Shown here one piece after another: positions 25,015 through 34,316 of a DNA stretch of 64,000 nucleotides. The notes beneath the pieces are model-generated. The model searched no databases. It was not told the origin of the DNA and saw only the letters and a list, made by a program, of their open reading frames with translations. How positions within the stretch are numbered: position 1 is the stretch's first letter; each line of letters begins with the position of its first letter. Location: the NCBI GenBank assembly GCA_964541525.1, contig CAZIQF010000003.1, forward strand, positions 30,194 to 94,193. Reading direction: 5' to 3'. The translations under genes were made by a program, and so were the position numbers. Source of the stretch: UBA1737 sp964541525 (GTDB lineage: Bacteria; Bacillota_I; Bacilli_A; ML615J-28; CAG-313).

Positions 25015-25527
25015 CTATTTGGTAGTACTGCCAAATCCACCATTGCGAATGTCAGTCACATCGTCATCAACAGTAATACCATATTCAACAAAAACACCTT
25101 GCATAAAAGCCATTCCTTTTTTAAGTAATACTTCTTTAGGTTCTTTAGCATCACAAGTGATTTTTGCAAAAATATGCCCTTCATTATCTGAGTAATAATA
25201 ATCACTATCAATAATCCCAACCGTATTATCTAATTGCAAACGATATTTAAATCCTAAACCACTGCGTGGATATAGTTTCAATACCCAACCACAATCAATT
25301 TTAACCCTGATTCCAGTTGGGATTAAAAGCGATTCACCTTGTTTAATTACAGCTGCATCAATCATATGAAAATCATATCCAGCAGAACCAGTGGTTGAAC
25401 GTTTTGGTAACTCTAAATCGTTATATAATTTTTCAACTACTGCAATATTGACTTCACCTTTAAATTTTAAATATGCTTCTAAAAAATTATTAAATGATAC
25501 TTTTTCAAATTTCGCAATTTTTTTCAA
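25015..25527 (-). CDS. dut: Trimeric dUTP diphosphatase
   Basis: A 170-residue dUTPase hydrolysing dUTP to dUMP and pyrophosphate. All five motifs are visible: I STTGSAGYDF (about residue 39), II YPRSGLGFK (about 86), III NTVGIIDSDYY (about 101), IV KKGMAFMQGVF (about 138) and V RNGGFGSTTK at the C-terminus. The start appears to be TTG 25527 with AGAGGT 8 nt upstream; no closer ATG is available. The ~28 N-terminal residues before the first beta strand make it slightly longer than the bare fold. It follows pyk by 11 bases. Confidence 0.92.
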   Translation of the reverse strand: MKKIAKFEKVSFNNFLEAYLKFKGEVNIAVVEKLYNDLELPKRSTTGSAGYDFHMIDAAVIKQGESLLIPTGIRVKIDCGWVLKLYPRSGLGFKYRLQLDNTVGIIDSDYYYSDNEGHIFAKITCDAKEPKEVLLKKGMAFMQGVFVEYGITVDDDVTDIRNGGFGSTTK

Positions 25528-25538
25528 ATTTTTTACCT

Positions 25539-26963
25539 CTATTCACTAATTTCGATAATTCTAAGTGTATTTGTAATGCCATGTTTCACACCAAAACCAG
25601 AAATTAAAATAATTAAGTCCCCTGGTTTTAAGCCTAAACTTTCAGCAACAGCATTAGCAATATCGTCACACATACTCATGTTATCTACATATTTAGCAAT
25701 TACTGGATGAACACCACGATAGAAACTTAACTTACGACAAGTTTCAATACTATCTGTGCATGCAATTACTGGTACTTGTGGACGATAGCGACATAATCTC
25801 TTAGCAGTACCACCTGTTTCTGTGAAAGCAAAAATTGCTTTAACACCAGTTAAATTCAAACAAGATTCGGTAGCTGCAAGCGTAATCGCATCATTTATCG
25901 TATGATGATTATTTTCAATTGCTTCTTCTAAAATAGCTTTATGATCAACCATAGATTCAGCAATTTTTGCAATCTTATCCATGTAAGCAACACTTTGAAC
26001 TGGATATTTACCTATTGCTGATTCACCACTTAACATAATTGCATCACTACCATCTAATATCGCATTTGCAACATCACTTGCTTCAGCACGCGTAGGACGA
26101 GGATTCTCAATCATTGATTCAAGCATGTGTGTAGCTGTAATTACCGGTTTACCATATTTATTAGCCATTTTAATAATTTTCTTTTGATATAATGGAACAA
26201 GTTCAGCTGCCACTTCAACACCTAAATCTCCACGTGCAACCATAATTCCATCCGATACTTCTAAAATTGCTTCTAAATTATCAATCCCTTGTTTGCTTTC
26301 AATTTTAGAAATAATTAAAATATTAGGTTTACCAAATTGAGTTAATAACTTTCTAACTTCTAGAACATCTTCTGCTGTTCTAACAAATGATAAGGCAAAA
26401 GAATCAACATTTTGTTCACAACCAAATTTTATATCATTAAAATCTTTCTCTGAAATAAATGGCATTGAAAGATTAATATCAGGTGCATTAATACCTTTAT
26501 GATTTTTGACAATTCCACCATTTAAAAATTGACAAGTTATTTCATCAGGTTCAACTTTTAATACCTTTAAAGAAATCTTACCATCATCAATTAATAAAAT
26601 GTTCTCAGGCTTCACATCATCAAACAATTCATTACATGTAATATGAAATCTTTCTTTATTCCCCACAACTTCTTCCTTGACTAATTTAACAATATCGCCT
26701 TCTTGATAAACACATCCATCATTTTCGAAAATACCAGTTCTGATTTCTGGACCTTTCGTATCTAGCATTATCGCAATGTGTTTATTAACCTTAGCTGAAG
26801 CATTTCTAATTCTTGTAATCTGCTTAACTGCAGTATTAGGATTTCCATGAGAAAAGTTTAATCTTGCAACATTCATACCAGCATTGAACATTTTAATTAA
26901 CATTTCTTCTTTATCAATTGCAGGTCCTAATGTACATATTATTTTTGTACTTCTTAAATTCAT
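25539..26963 (-). CDS. pyk: Pyruvate kinase
   Basis: A 474-residue pyruvate kinase, forming pyruvate and ATP from phosphoenolpyruvate at the end of glycolysis. Motifs: GMNVARLNFSHGN (residue 29), MLDTKGPEIRTG (about 65), IISKIESKQGIDNL (about 213), GIMVARGDLGVEV (about 234) and ATHMLESMIENPRPTRAEASDVANAILDGSDAIMLSGESAIGKYP (about 272-317). It lacks the extra C-terminal PEP-utiliser domain found in Bacillus pyruvate kinase. It is first in the operon pyk-dut-unknown-lysA, with a good promoter at 26990-27018. Confidence 0.97.
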   Translation of the reverse strand: MNLRSTKIICTLGPAIDKEEMLIKMFNAGMNVARLNFSHGNPNTAVKQITRIRNASAKVNKHIAIMLDTKGPEIRTGIFENDGCVYQEGDIVKLVKEEVVGNKERFHITCNELFDDVKPENILLIDDGKISLKVLKVEPDEITCQFLNGGIVKNHKGINAPDINLSMPFISEKDFNDIKFGCEQNVDSFALSFVRTAEDVLEVRKLLTQFGKPNILIISKIESKQGIDNLEAILEVSDGIMVARGDLGVEVAAELVPLYQKKIIKMANKYGKPVITATHMLESMIENPRPTRAEASDVANAILDGSDAIMLSGESAIGKYPVQSVAYMDKIAKIAESMVDHKAILEEAIENNHHTINDAITLAATESCLNLTGVKAIFAFTETGGTAKRLCRYRPQVPVIACTDSIETCRKLSFYRGVHPVIAKYVDNMSMCDDIANAVAESLGLKPGDLIILISGFGVKHGITNTLRIIEISE

Positions 26964-26989
26964 ACTATATTACCTCACTATTCTATGTT

Positions 26990-27018
26990 ATTTTACCATA
27001 AATTGCATTTTTATTCAA
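26990..27018 (-). promoter_or_regulatory. Sigma-A promoter of pyk
   Basis: On the minus strand TTGAAT (27018-27013), 17 bases, TAAAAT (26995-26990), 26 bases before the ATG. It lies between the pyk start and the upstream membrane-protein gene end. Confidence 0.65.
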
Positions 27019-27057
27019 GTAATGAAATCTACAAATATAATAACGAAAAGAATTAGA

Positions 27058-27630
27058 TCACTTAAGACCCAATTCATTTCGTTTTTTATTTGTTTTTAGA
27101 TTAATAAAACCGATGCAGATTAATGCTATTGCAACCGCAAAACTAAGTAATATAATAGCAATAATCATTTCATAGTTGCTAAGTAAAGGCTTAATAAAAA
27201 TAAAAATTGAAATTGTTAATAGAAAAATTTCAAACAATAATACTGGAAAAGAGAATTTATTTGTTTCTTCTTTTTTAGAAAAATATGATTCCATTATTGC
27301 AAAAGCCGAGTGAATCCATATTACTACACCAATTACTTTGAAACCTTCTTTAATACTCAAAAAAGTAACGAATTCATTAAATACTAATGATAACACAAGT
27401 ACTAAATCTAACACCATTTCCACAACAACTAATATTTGTTTATTACCATGATATTTTTTTACCTTATTAATTAAATAAAAACAAACATAACCTAAAATCA
27501 AAGCAGCAAGAACATACAATAAAATTGTACTACCCCAAGTACTAACATTAGGTAACATTATAATTCCAACCGCAATAAACAAAGCAGCAAAAATAAAACA
27601 AATGATTGATAAAATTTTTTTCTTATTCAT
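27058..27630 (-). CDS. DUF308/HdeD-like membrane protein
   Basis: A 190-residue protein with six hydrophobic helices at about residues 6-26, 32-52, 66-85, 96-116, 127-145 and 152-176, the layout of the HdeD/DUF308 family. The function of Firmicute members is unknown. It has a ribosome site AAAGGA. Its stop lies about 40 bases before the pyk promoter and no strong terminator is seen between, so read-through into pyk is possible. Confidence 0.55.
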   Translation of the reverse strand: MNKKKILSIICFIFAALFIAVGIIMLPNVSTWGSTILLYVLAALILGYVCFYLINKVKKYHGNKQILVVVEMVLDLVLVLSLVFNEFVTFLSIKEGFKVIGVVIWIHSAFAIMESYFSKKEETNKFSFPVLLFEIFLLTISIFIFIKPLLSNYEMIIAIILLSFAVAIALICIGFINLKTNKKRNELGLK

Positions 27631-27713
27631 AATTAAATCCTTTCAATTTTTTATTATTATTTGTCCTTTTTTTACTATTTATTAATAAATTTTTAAAGAT
27701 TATGCATACTATA

Positions 27714-27752
27714 AAAAAAGCAATAAAGAGAGATTACCCTTCATTGCTTTTT
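27714..27752 (-). terminator. Terminator after pepT
   Basis: On the minus strand AAAAAGCAATGAAG pairs with CTTTATTGCTTTTT around a ~11-nt loop, followed by T residues. It starts 4 bases after the pepT stop. Confidence 0.78.
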
Positions 27753-27755
27753 CGA

Positions 27756-28991
27756 TTATTTTTTAACGTATGAGGAAACTAATTTTTTAGTTACATTAAC
27801 CATTAATGATGCTTCATCCAAATCTAAATATTCAAATGGTCCATGGAATGCTTGCCCACCAGTACCTAGATTAGGTGTAATAACACCTTCAAAAGTTAAT
27901 CTAGCACCATCTGTTCCACCTCTAATTGGATCAAACGATGGCGTAATCCCGTTTGCAGTTAAAGCAAAGATTGCCTTCTCTAACACAATCGGATGTTTAT
28001 TAACAATTTCTTTCATATTATAATAACTATCTCTAATGGTAATATTTACTACATTATCACCATATTTACTATTCATAAATTCTGCTGCTTTTTGAAATAA
28101 TTTTTTTTGTTGTTCAAAGATGTCTATATCATGATTTCTAATAATGTATGTCAATGTAGAACTACCTACAGTACCATTCATACCAACCAAATGATTAAAT
28201 CCTTCATATCCTTCGGTTAAAGATGGTAACATATTATTAGGCAATAGGGAATTAAACTCCATCGCAAGTAATTGAGAATTAATCATTTTATTTTTAGCTG
28301 ATCCTGGATGAATTGACTTACCAGTAATATTTACAACACAACTAGCAGCATTAAAATTTTCGTAATTAATAATTTCGGGCTCACTACCATCTAAGGTATA
28401 AGCATACTTACAATTATGTTCTTGATAATACTTATAATTAAATGCATCAGTGCCTCTCCCAATTTCTTCATCAGGAGTAAAAGTCACAATAATATTTGGA
28501 TATTCCATCTTACCATTCATTAATTCTTCTACGGCAGTCATAATAATGGCAATGCCTGCTTTATCATCTGCACCTAATAGCGTTGTACCATCAGTGGTAA
28601 TTAATGTATGACCTTTTTGTTTTAATAGAGATGGAAACTCAATAGGATCTAAATTTATACCTAGATCTTTATTTAAAACAATTTTATTACCATCATAATC
28701 CTTGATTAGTTGTGGTTTTACATCTTTACCACTAGCCTCAGCAGCAGTATCCATATGAGCAATTAAACCAATCGTTTCGTCGCTACCACAATTAGATTCT
28801 AAATAAGCATAAACATAACCATATTCATCCATATAAGCATTCGCAAGACCTAATTGATGTAGTTCTTCAACTAGATAAGCTGCTAATTCTTTTTGTTTAG
28901 CAGTTGATGGAATTGTACTAGATGATTCATCTGATTGAGTATCAAACCAAATATATTTCAAAAAACGATTTTGTAATCTAATGTTAACCAT
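27756..28991 (-). CDS. pepT: Peptidase T (tripeptide aminopeptidase)
   Basis: A 411-residue M20B zinc peptidase removing the N-terminal residue of tripeptides in the cytoplasm. Metal-site motifs: GLIAHMDTAAEASG (near residue 78), LGADDKAGIA (near 141), TFTPDEEIGRGTDAF (near 174), DGSEPE (near 198) and a C-terminal GGQAFHGPFEYL (His near 381). IRGGTDGARLTFEG precedes the last ligand. The length is normal. The start with AGGAGG lies 8 nt after the pdp stop, so the two genes are co-transcribed. Confidence 0.95.
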   Translation of the reverse strand: MVNIRLQNRFLKYIWFDTQSDESSSTIPSTAKQKELAAYLVEELHQLGLANAYMDEYGYVYAYLESNCGSDETIGLIAHMDTAAEASGKDVKPQLIKDYDGNKIVLNKDLGINLDPIEFPSLLKQKGHTLITTDGTTLLGADDKAGIAIIMTAVEELMNGKMEYPNIIVTFTPDEEIGRGTDAFNYKYYQEHNCKYAYTLDGSEPEIINYENFNAASCVVNITGKSIHPGSAKNKMINSQLLAMEFNSLLPNNMLPSLTEGYEGFNHLVGMNGTVGSSTLTYIIRNHDIDIFEQQKKLFQKAAEFMNSKYGDNVVNITIRDSYYNMKEIVNKHPIVLEKAIFALTANGITPSFDPIRGGTDGARLTFEGVITPNLGTGGQAFHGPFEYLDLDEASLMVNVTKKLVSSYVKK

Positions 28992-28999
28992 TCTTCCTC

Positions 29000-30307
29000 C
29001 TATCTAACTACTTTAATAATCTTGGTAATTGGTTCAACTTTTGCTTCAGTAAACAAATACGCTTCATGGATCTTATTGATTGCTTGTTCTGTATTCTTAT
29101 GATTTGTATAAATTGAAGCAATAACATCACCCTGTTGCACAATATCACCAATCTTTTTATTTAAAACGACACCTACACTATAATCAACTTTTGCTTCTTT
29201 TACTTCTCTACCAGCCCCAAGAAGCATTGCTGCTTCACCAATAGTCAAAGCATTAATTTTACAAACATATTTTTCCTCTGGTTGTTCGTAAATAATATCA
29301 ATCTTTTCTTTTGCTTGTGGAAATAAAGCATAATTATGAATAACATCAGCATTTCCATGTTGATAGTTTATCATTTCTGAAAGTTTTTTCAAACCTTCAC
29401 CATTTTCTAATACCGATTTAGCCATATCTATGGCTGCTTTCAAATCATCAACCAAATTTGATACTATTAAAATTTCTGCTGTTAAATTAATACAAAGATC
29501 GGTAAAATCTTTTGGTCCTTTACCTTTCAGCGTTTCAATGGCCTCAATAACTTCTAAAGCATTCCCTACTGCTAATCCTAGTGGTTCAGACATGTCAGTC
29601 AATGTTGCAACTGTTCTTCGTCCAGCCAGATTTCCAATTTCAACCATCGCTTCTGCAAGTTTAGTAGCACTATCAACATCTTTCATAAATGCTCCTTCAC
29701 CAACCTTAACATCTAAAACAATATTATCCGCTCCGCTAGCTAATTTTTTAGACATAATCGAAGATGAAATTAAAGGAATTGATTCAACAGTTCCAGTTAC
29801 ATCTCTTAACGCATACAATAATTTATCTGCTGGTGTAATATTAGCAGTTTGTCCAATTATTGCGAGACCAATTTCATTTACTTGTTTAAAGAAATTATCA
29901 GAATCAATTTCAATAATAAATCCAGGAATTGATTCAAGTTTATCTAATGTTCCACCAGTATGACCAAGTCCACGACCACTCATTTTTGCCATTTTAATTC
30001 CGCATGCTGCAGCAAGTGGTCCTACTACTAAACTAGTTTTGTCACCAACGCCACCAGTACTATGCTTATCGCATTTAATACCATTGATTTTCGATAGATC
30101 AATTTCTTCACCACTTTTTAACATTGCTATCGTTAAATTAAGTCGTTCTTCTTTTGACATATCACAAAAATATGTGGCCATTAAAAATGCACTCATCTGG
30201 TAATCAGGAATTTCACCTTTAACATATCCATTAATTAAAAAATTGATTTCTTCCTTAGTTAAATTATAACCATTTCGCTTTTTTATAATTAAATCAACTG
30301 CTCGCAT
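29000..30307 (-). CDS. pdp: Pyrimidine-nucleoside phosphorylase
   Basis: A 435-residue enzyme of the thymidine/pyrimidine-nucleoside phosphorylase family, splitting uridine or thymidine with phosphate. I start it at ATG 30307 (MRAVDLIIKKRNG, as in Bacillus Pdp), with GAGGTG 6 nt upstream. The signature KMSGRGLGHTGGTLDKLESIPGF is near residue 107-130; KHSTGGVGDKTSLVVGPLAAACG near 80 binds phosphate; ISSSIMSKKLASGADNIVLDVKVGEGAFMK is near 183. With deoC, deoD and udk it supplies nucleoside salvage. Confidence 0.94.
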   Translation of the reverse strand: MRAVDLIIKKRNGYNLTKEEINFLINGYVKGEIPDYQMSAFLMATYFCDMSKEERLNLTIAMLKSGEEIDLSKINGIKCDKHSTGGVGDKTSLVVGPLAAACGIKMAKMSGRGLGHTGGTLDKLESIPGFIIEIDSDNFFKQVNEIGLAIIGQTANITPADKLLYALRDVTGTVESIPLISSSIMSKKLASGADNIVLDVKVGEGAFMKDVDSATKLAEAMVEIGNLAGRRTVATLTDMSEPLGLAVGNALEVIEAIETLKGKGPKDFTDLCINLTAEILIVSNLVDDLKAAIDMAKSVLENGEGLKKLSEMINYQHGNADVIHNYALFPQAKEKIDIIYEQPEEKYVCKINALTIGEAAMLLGAGREVKEAKVDYSVGVVLNKKIGDIVQQGDVIASIYTNHKNTEQAINKIHEAYLFTEAKVEPITKIIKVVR

Positions 30308-30322
30308 TAGTTTCACCTCATT

Positions 30323-30342
30323 ATATACTATTTATAGTATAT
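30323..30342 (-). promoter_or_regulatory. Palindrome overlapping the extended -10 of pdp
   Basis: Arms ATATACTA and TAGTATAT flank a 4-base centre, giving a 20-bp inverted repeat. On the minus strand it includes the -10 TATACT of an extended promoter (TGATATACT, 30344-30336). An operator for a dimeric repressor of pdp-pepT is possible. The motif is very AT-rich, so chance cannot be excluded. Confidence 0.4.
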
Positions 30343-30390
30343 CACATTTTAAAAAAACTTGCTTAAAAATAGTAATAAAATCAATTAAGA

Positions 30391-30774
30391 TTATGATTCT
30401 TCTATATTTGCTTTTTCATTTTGTTTATAACTGCTGCTTGCAATATATACAACTCTTTCACCAACTACTTCTAATGTGTTAATTTTCTTTTTTAACACTT
30501 CTCCACTTTCATGATTAAATGATACTTCTGAATATTTTGATTGCAATCTTGCTCTTATTGCAACGATATCACCTTTTAGGCAATATTCACAAGCATTTTT
30601 TGCAATTGCATCCCATAATACAACTCTAATGAAATCTGTATCAAATTCACCTTGTGAATTCTTAAATGGTCTTGCAACAGCAAGTGTAACCGTAGAAACC
30701 ATATATTCCCCTTCATAAACTTTTAAAACTGGTTTTTCTACCAATCTACCGATTAAAATTACTGAATTTAACAT
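30391..30774 (-). CDS. ssb: Short single-stranded DNA-binding protein
   Basis: A 127-residue OB-fold SSB from ATG 30774 (GGGAGG 8 nt upstream). It shows MLNSVILIGRLVEKPVLK, TLAVARPFKN, DFIRVVLWDAIAKNACEYCLKGDIVAIRARLQS and LEVVGERVVYI, the standard SSB order. It ends QNEKANIEES and lacks both the long flexible linker and the acidic DDDIPF tip that recruits partner proteins. It is therefore more like the secondary SsbB/YwpH type than the replicative SSB, which should be elsewhere with rpsF/rpsR. Confidence 0.85.
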   Translation of the reverse strand: MLNSVILIGRLVEKPVLKVYEGEYMVSTVTLAVARPFKNSQGEFDTDFIRVVLWDAIAKNACEYCLKGDIVAIRARLQSKYSEVSFNHESGEVLKKKINTLEVVGERVVYIASSSYKQNEKANIEES

Positions 30775-30798
30775 ATCTTTTTCCTCCCTTGCATCAAT

Positions 30799-30826
30799 AT
30801 TATACAAAAAGAAAACGATATATCAA
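30799..30826 (-). promoter_or_regulatory. Sigma-A promoter of ssb
   Basis: On the minus strand TTGATA (30826-30821), 16 bases, TATAAT (30804-30799). The region 30827-31008 to the gerAB start holds only AT-rich sequence; GGTAATACTA at 30981-30990 resembles a sigma-F/sigma-G -10 for the ger operon but lacks a good -35. Confidence 0.6.
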
Positions 30827-31008
30827 AATGTCCTATTTTCAAATAAAGTTTACTATATCCTATGTTTTGTGAAAAAAGTAATCATTTTATCTTCATTTGT
30901 TCATTCAAATATCAGTTTTTTTTGATTTTTGTGAAAACGATATCAAATTAGCACTTTTATATAATTTTTTAATAAATTTTGGTAATACTATATTAAAGGT
31001 AATTTATT

Positions 31009-32010
31009 ATGAAAAATCTAAAAGCTAACATTATTATTATTTTTTCCCTTTTCATCAATACTTCAGTAGTTATCACGCCAGTAATGGTTACTGCATTACA
31101 AGCTAAAAATTTTTTAGTCTTATTTTTAAATTTACTTTTTATCATTGCTTTTTTATTAATCTTTAATTTTGATTACTTTAAATTGAAATGGTTAATAAAT
31201 TCAAGAGTTTTAAAATATGTAAATATTATTTATTTATTAATTGCGATGATTTCAATTGTTGCAGGAGTAACATTATTAATTAATAATCTTTATTACTTAA
31301 AGACTCCTTTAACCGTTGTTACATTTGCTTTAATGTTTATAACTATGATTATTGCTTTTAATAAAAAACGAAATTTTCTTAATTTATTCTTTATTTTATT
31401 TGCTATTTCATTATTAACGATTTTACTTTTCGGCTTAATTTTCCCTAAAAGTTTAATCAAATTAAATTTTACTATGGTTAATTTTAAAATTCCTTATTTA
31501 GCTGTTTATTTAATTTTACTCCTTGATTTAATCTATTATAAATTTTATTTTACAACCAGGGATTTTAACTTTTCTTTTAAAAAGCAAATTTTAACAATTA
31601 TTTTAACTTTTTTAGTTATAAGTTATTTCACCTACAAAGATTTAACAATTAGTCACTTAGAATTTAATCATTTATATTTTCCCAATTTGCTTAAATACCG
31701 AGTAGCTGGATGCCTTCTAGATGTTCATTTAGATTTTATTATTATTATTTGGATTTTGCTTGGCTGTATTTTTAAATGTGTTTTATATGGTGATTTAACG
31801 AGAATTATATTCAAAAAGAAAAAAAATGAAAAATTCTATATTACATTTTTTTTCATTATTTTCTTTATTACTAATACGATTACTAATAATGTTAACAAAG
31901 ATAATCTTTTATTGGATATAATGTTACAAATTAGTAGTATAGTGGCTTTGATAACTATTATATTGTTAGGAGGATACTATGTCGCTTGCCGAATACATCA
32001 AAAAGAATAA
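31009..32010 (+). CDS. gerAB: Germinant receptor subunit B (GerAB family)
   Basis: A 333-residue protein with about ten hydrophobic helices and almost no large loops, the layout of GerAB subunits (amino-acid/polyamine transporter superfamily). These bind the germinant within the inner spore membrane. Sequence similarity to the classical members is low, so the identity rests largely on topology and on the GerAA- and GerAC-like genes directly downstream, which overlap in frame order. It is the first gene here, giving B-A-C order instead of the usual A-B-C. AAAGGT precedes the ATG. Confidence 0.72.
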   Translation: MKNLKANIIIIFSLFINTSVVITPVMVTALQAKNFLVLFLNLLFIIAFLLIFNFDYFKLKWLINSRVLKYVNIIYLLIAMISIVAGVTLLINNLYYLKTPLTVVTFALMFITMIIAFNKKRNFLNLFFILFAISLLTILLFGLIFPKSLIKLNFTMVNFKIPYLAVYLILLLDLIYYKFYFTTRDFNFSFKKQILTIILTFLVISYFTYKDLTISHLEFNHLYFPNLLKYRVAGCLLDVHLDFIIIIWILLGCIFKCVLYGDLTRIIFKKKKNEKFYITFFFIIFFITNTITNNVNKDNLLLDIMLQISSIVALITIILLGGYYVACRIHQKE

Positions 32011-33304
32011 ATATCGTCTAGATTTAGTATATGGTGAACTAGAAAATATTCAATTTTTATTTTTAAAGAATGGGATTAATCTTGATTTATGGCAAAAAAG
32101 TTTTCTTCCTAATCTAAATAAACCTGATTTAGAAACTTTAGCACCGGGATTAATTACTGAAATTAAGATTAAAACATACGATAACTATGACCGATTATTA
32201 GGACAAGGAAACCTACTATTATTAAAAGATGATAATGAATATAGTATTTTTTTAAGTCAAATTGCCAAAAGGAGTCCTGAAGATAGTTTAGTCGATCCAT
32301 CTAATTTATTAGGTTCAAGGGATTGTTTTAATGAATTATTAGCTGACAATCGGAATCTAATTCGCAAAAGAATTAAGAGTAATGAGTTAATTTTTTTAGA
32401 ATATACAATTGGTAATTTAACCAAAACTGAATTAAATCTTGTTTATATTGATAAATTAGTAGATTATTCGATTTTAAATGATTTAAAAAAAATTATAAAA
32501 GATAATATTGATCAAAACATTACATCAATTGTTGATGTCAATAAAATTATCACGCCTAAACCTAAACTAGTTCCATCTTTGGAAATTACTGCTAATCCTG
32601 AAACTGTATCTAATGCTTTACTCAATGGTCGAATTGTTGTGTTAGTTGATAATAATCCTAATTGTTTAATTATTCCAACAACATTATTTGAATTAACCGA
32701 AAATATTAATGAAACTAATAGTCCAATTTATACCACAATCTTTAATCGTCTGTTCGTTTTGCTGTTTCTGTTTATTTCCCTTTTTTCATTAGGATTATTT
32801 ATTGTTTTATCTTGTCACCATCCTGAAGCTCTAACTACGGTCTTTATTGCCAATCTTCAATTAACTGAGCGAGGAACAATTTTTCCATTGTTTTTGGAAA
32901 TCATCATTGTCTTAATTTTATTTGAATTTTATCGACAACTGACGTCAAGAAGCCCGCTTTCGTTTGTTCAAAACATTATTATCATCTTTGGTGGAATCTT
33001 TATTGGCCAAAATGCTATTGAATCAAGTTTAATCGGTTCAATCGGAATTTTAATTGCTTCTTTATCATTTGTTTCAAGTTTTGCAGTCACAAATAATCCT
33101 TATTTAATCACATCTTTTAGTCTTTTCCGCTTATTTATTTTAATTATGTCCTATATTTTGGGAATTATTGGTTTCATTTTAAGCAGTATTATTGTAATTG
33201 ATTATTTAGTTAATATCGAAATTTTTAAATCACCATATTTATCACCTTTCATACCTTTCAATAAACAAAAAATTTATGCATGGTTCAAACCATCAAAGGA
33301 GTAG
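31979..33304 (+). CDS. gerAA: Germinant receptor subunit A (GerAA family)
   Basis: A 441-residue GerA-family protein. The soluble N-terminal half includes SLVDPSNLLGSRDCFNELLADNRNLIRKRI near residue 100-130, the diagnostic GSRDxFxE / N..L.R.R motif, and NALLNGRIVVLVDNNPNCLIIP near 213 (family: L..G..v.lvdg). The C-terminal half has four to five membrane helices, with GTIFPLFLEIIIVLILFEFYRQLTSRSP near 305-330 and ESSLIGSIGILIASLSFVSSFA near 360. A perfect AGGAGG precedes the ATG, which lies inside the end of gerAB. Confidence 0.92.
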   Translation: MSLAEYIKKNKYRLDLVYGELENIQFLFLKNGINLDLWQKSFLPNLNKPDLETLAPGLITEIKIKTYDNYDRLLGQGNLLLLKDDNEYSIFLSQIAKRSPEDSLVDPSNLLGSRDCFNELLADNRNLIRKRIKSNELIFLEYTIGNLTKTELNLVYIDKLVDYSILNDLKKIIKDNIDQNITSIVDVNKIITPKPKLVPSLEITANPETVSNALLNGRIVVLVDNNPNCLIIPTTLFELTENINETNSPIYTTIFNRLFVLLFLFISLFSLGLFIVLSCHHPEALTTVFIANLQLTERGTIFPLFLEIIIVLILFEFYRQLTSRSPLSFVQNIIIIFGGIFIGQNAIESSLIGSIGILIASLSFVSSFAVTNNPYLITSFSLFRLFILIMSYILGIIGFILSSIIVIDYLVNIEIFKSPYLSPFIPFNKQKIYAWFKPSKE

Positions 33305-33305
33305 T

Positions 33306-34286
33306 ATGAAAAATAAATTATTAATTTTTATGATGTTATTCTTTCTTTGCTGTTTTATAATTTTTGATAATGATTATATTGATATTACACATATGACTTA
33401 TATTTCCAGTATTGGCATTAATTATAATGAAGAATCTAATAAGGTAGAAATATACGCCTATATTTTTAATAACTTTTCTTTAAGCAAAAGTGAATATAAC
33501 ACTGGTAGTTCTACTGAACAAGCAAAATCAATTTACAGTGAAGCTGATAACACGAAAGATGCTTTTTTTAATCTCGCCAATACTTCACATACAAGCATTG
33601 ATTATAGCCATATTGAATCCTTAATTATTCATACATCATATTTTCAGGAAGACTTTTTAAAAGAGTTAATTGATTTTTTAAGTAATCATCCTAAATTTTA
33701 TGCCAAATTTTATGTTTATGTCACTAATAATACGATTAAAGATATTTACAATATTGATTATTTTAATGATACATCTAGTTATTACACCATTATTACTGAT
33801 CATAAAAGTGATATTATCTATCATTTTACCCCTTTTTTAGAATTAGTTAATGATATTTTGATTAAAGATTATTTTTGTTTATATCCCGCTTTAAATTGTA
33901 ATCCAAATATTATTAACTCAAATGAAGAAAATGGCAATTCACTATTCATCGATGGTTATTATTATCTAGAAAACAATGAGATAAAAAGACTCTATTTTAA
34001 GGATTATAATATGCTGTATTTAATTTATTCCATTAATAATGTTAATTTTAAAATGAATGATATCACTTATACTGTTTTTAATTACGATGCTGTTCCAGTA
34101 AAATTTTTAAAAAAGCTTTATTTCTTATACTATATCAAAACTGATTATCCTAAAAGCATCGAAAAAGAACTTTATAATTTTATTAGAAGTATGTATGATC
34201 AAAATATTGATTTTTATAATCTAAAATATTATGGAATCGATATTAATGATCTAATCATTATTAAGGCAGAAAAAAATATTAGTTAA
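33306..34286 (+). CDS. gerAC: Germinant receptor subunit C (GerAC family)
   Basis: A 326-residue protein from ATG 33306, with AAAGGA 5 nt upstream at the end of gerAA. The N-terminal leader is followed by DYIDITHMTYISSIGINYNEESNKVEIYAYIFN, the start of the GerAC N-domain (family: ..e...vsaigiD......i.vt.q), and SIDYSHIESLIIHTSYFQEDFLKELIDFL near residue 98 (family: l...H...iii.e..a..gl...ld.l). GerAC is normally a lipoprotein; here the leader (MKNKLLIFMMLFFLCCF) has Cys residues but not a canonical L-A/S-G-C lipobox. Length is slightly short for the family. Confidence 0.82.
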   Translation: MKNKLLIFMMLFFLCCFIIFDNDYIDITHMTYISSIGINYNEESNKVEIYAYIFNNFSLSKSEYNTGSSTEQAKSIYSEADNTKDAFFNLANTSHTSIDYSHIESLIIHTSYFQEDFLKELIDFLSNHPKFYAKFYVYVTNNTIKDIYNIDYFNDTSSYYTIITDHKSDIIYHFTPFLELVNDILIKDYFCLYPALNCNPNIINSNEENGNSLFIDGYYYLENNEIKRLYFKDYNMLYLIYSINNVNFKMNDITYTVFNYDAVPVKFLKKLYFLYYIKTDYPKSIEKELYNFIRSMYDQNIDFYNLKYYGIDINDLIIIKAEKNIS

Positions 34287-34316
34287 AAAATGTTATGATT
34301 TTACTCATAACATTTT
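34287..34316. terminator. Bidirectional terminator between ger operon and ymfH
   Basis: AAAATGTTATGA pairs perfectly with TCATAACATTTT (12 bp) around a 6-nt loop. It stands between the convergent gerAC and ymfH genes with A/T runs on either side. Confidence 0.78.
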
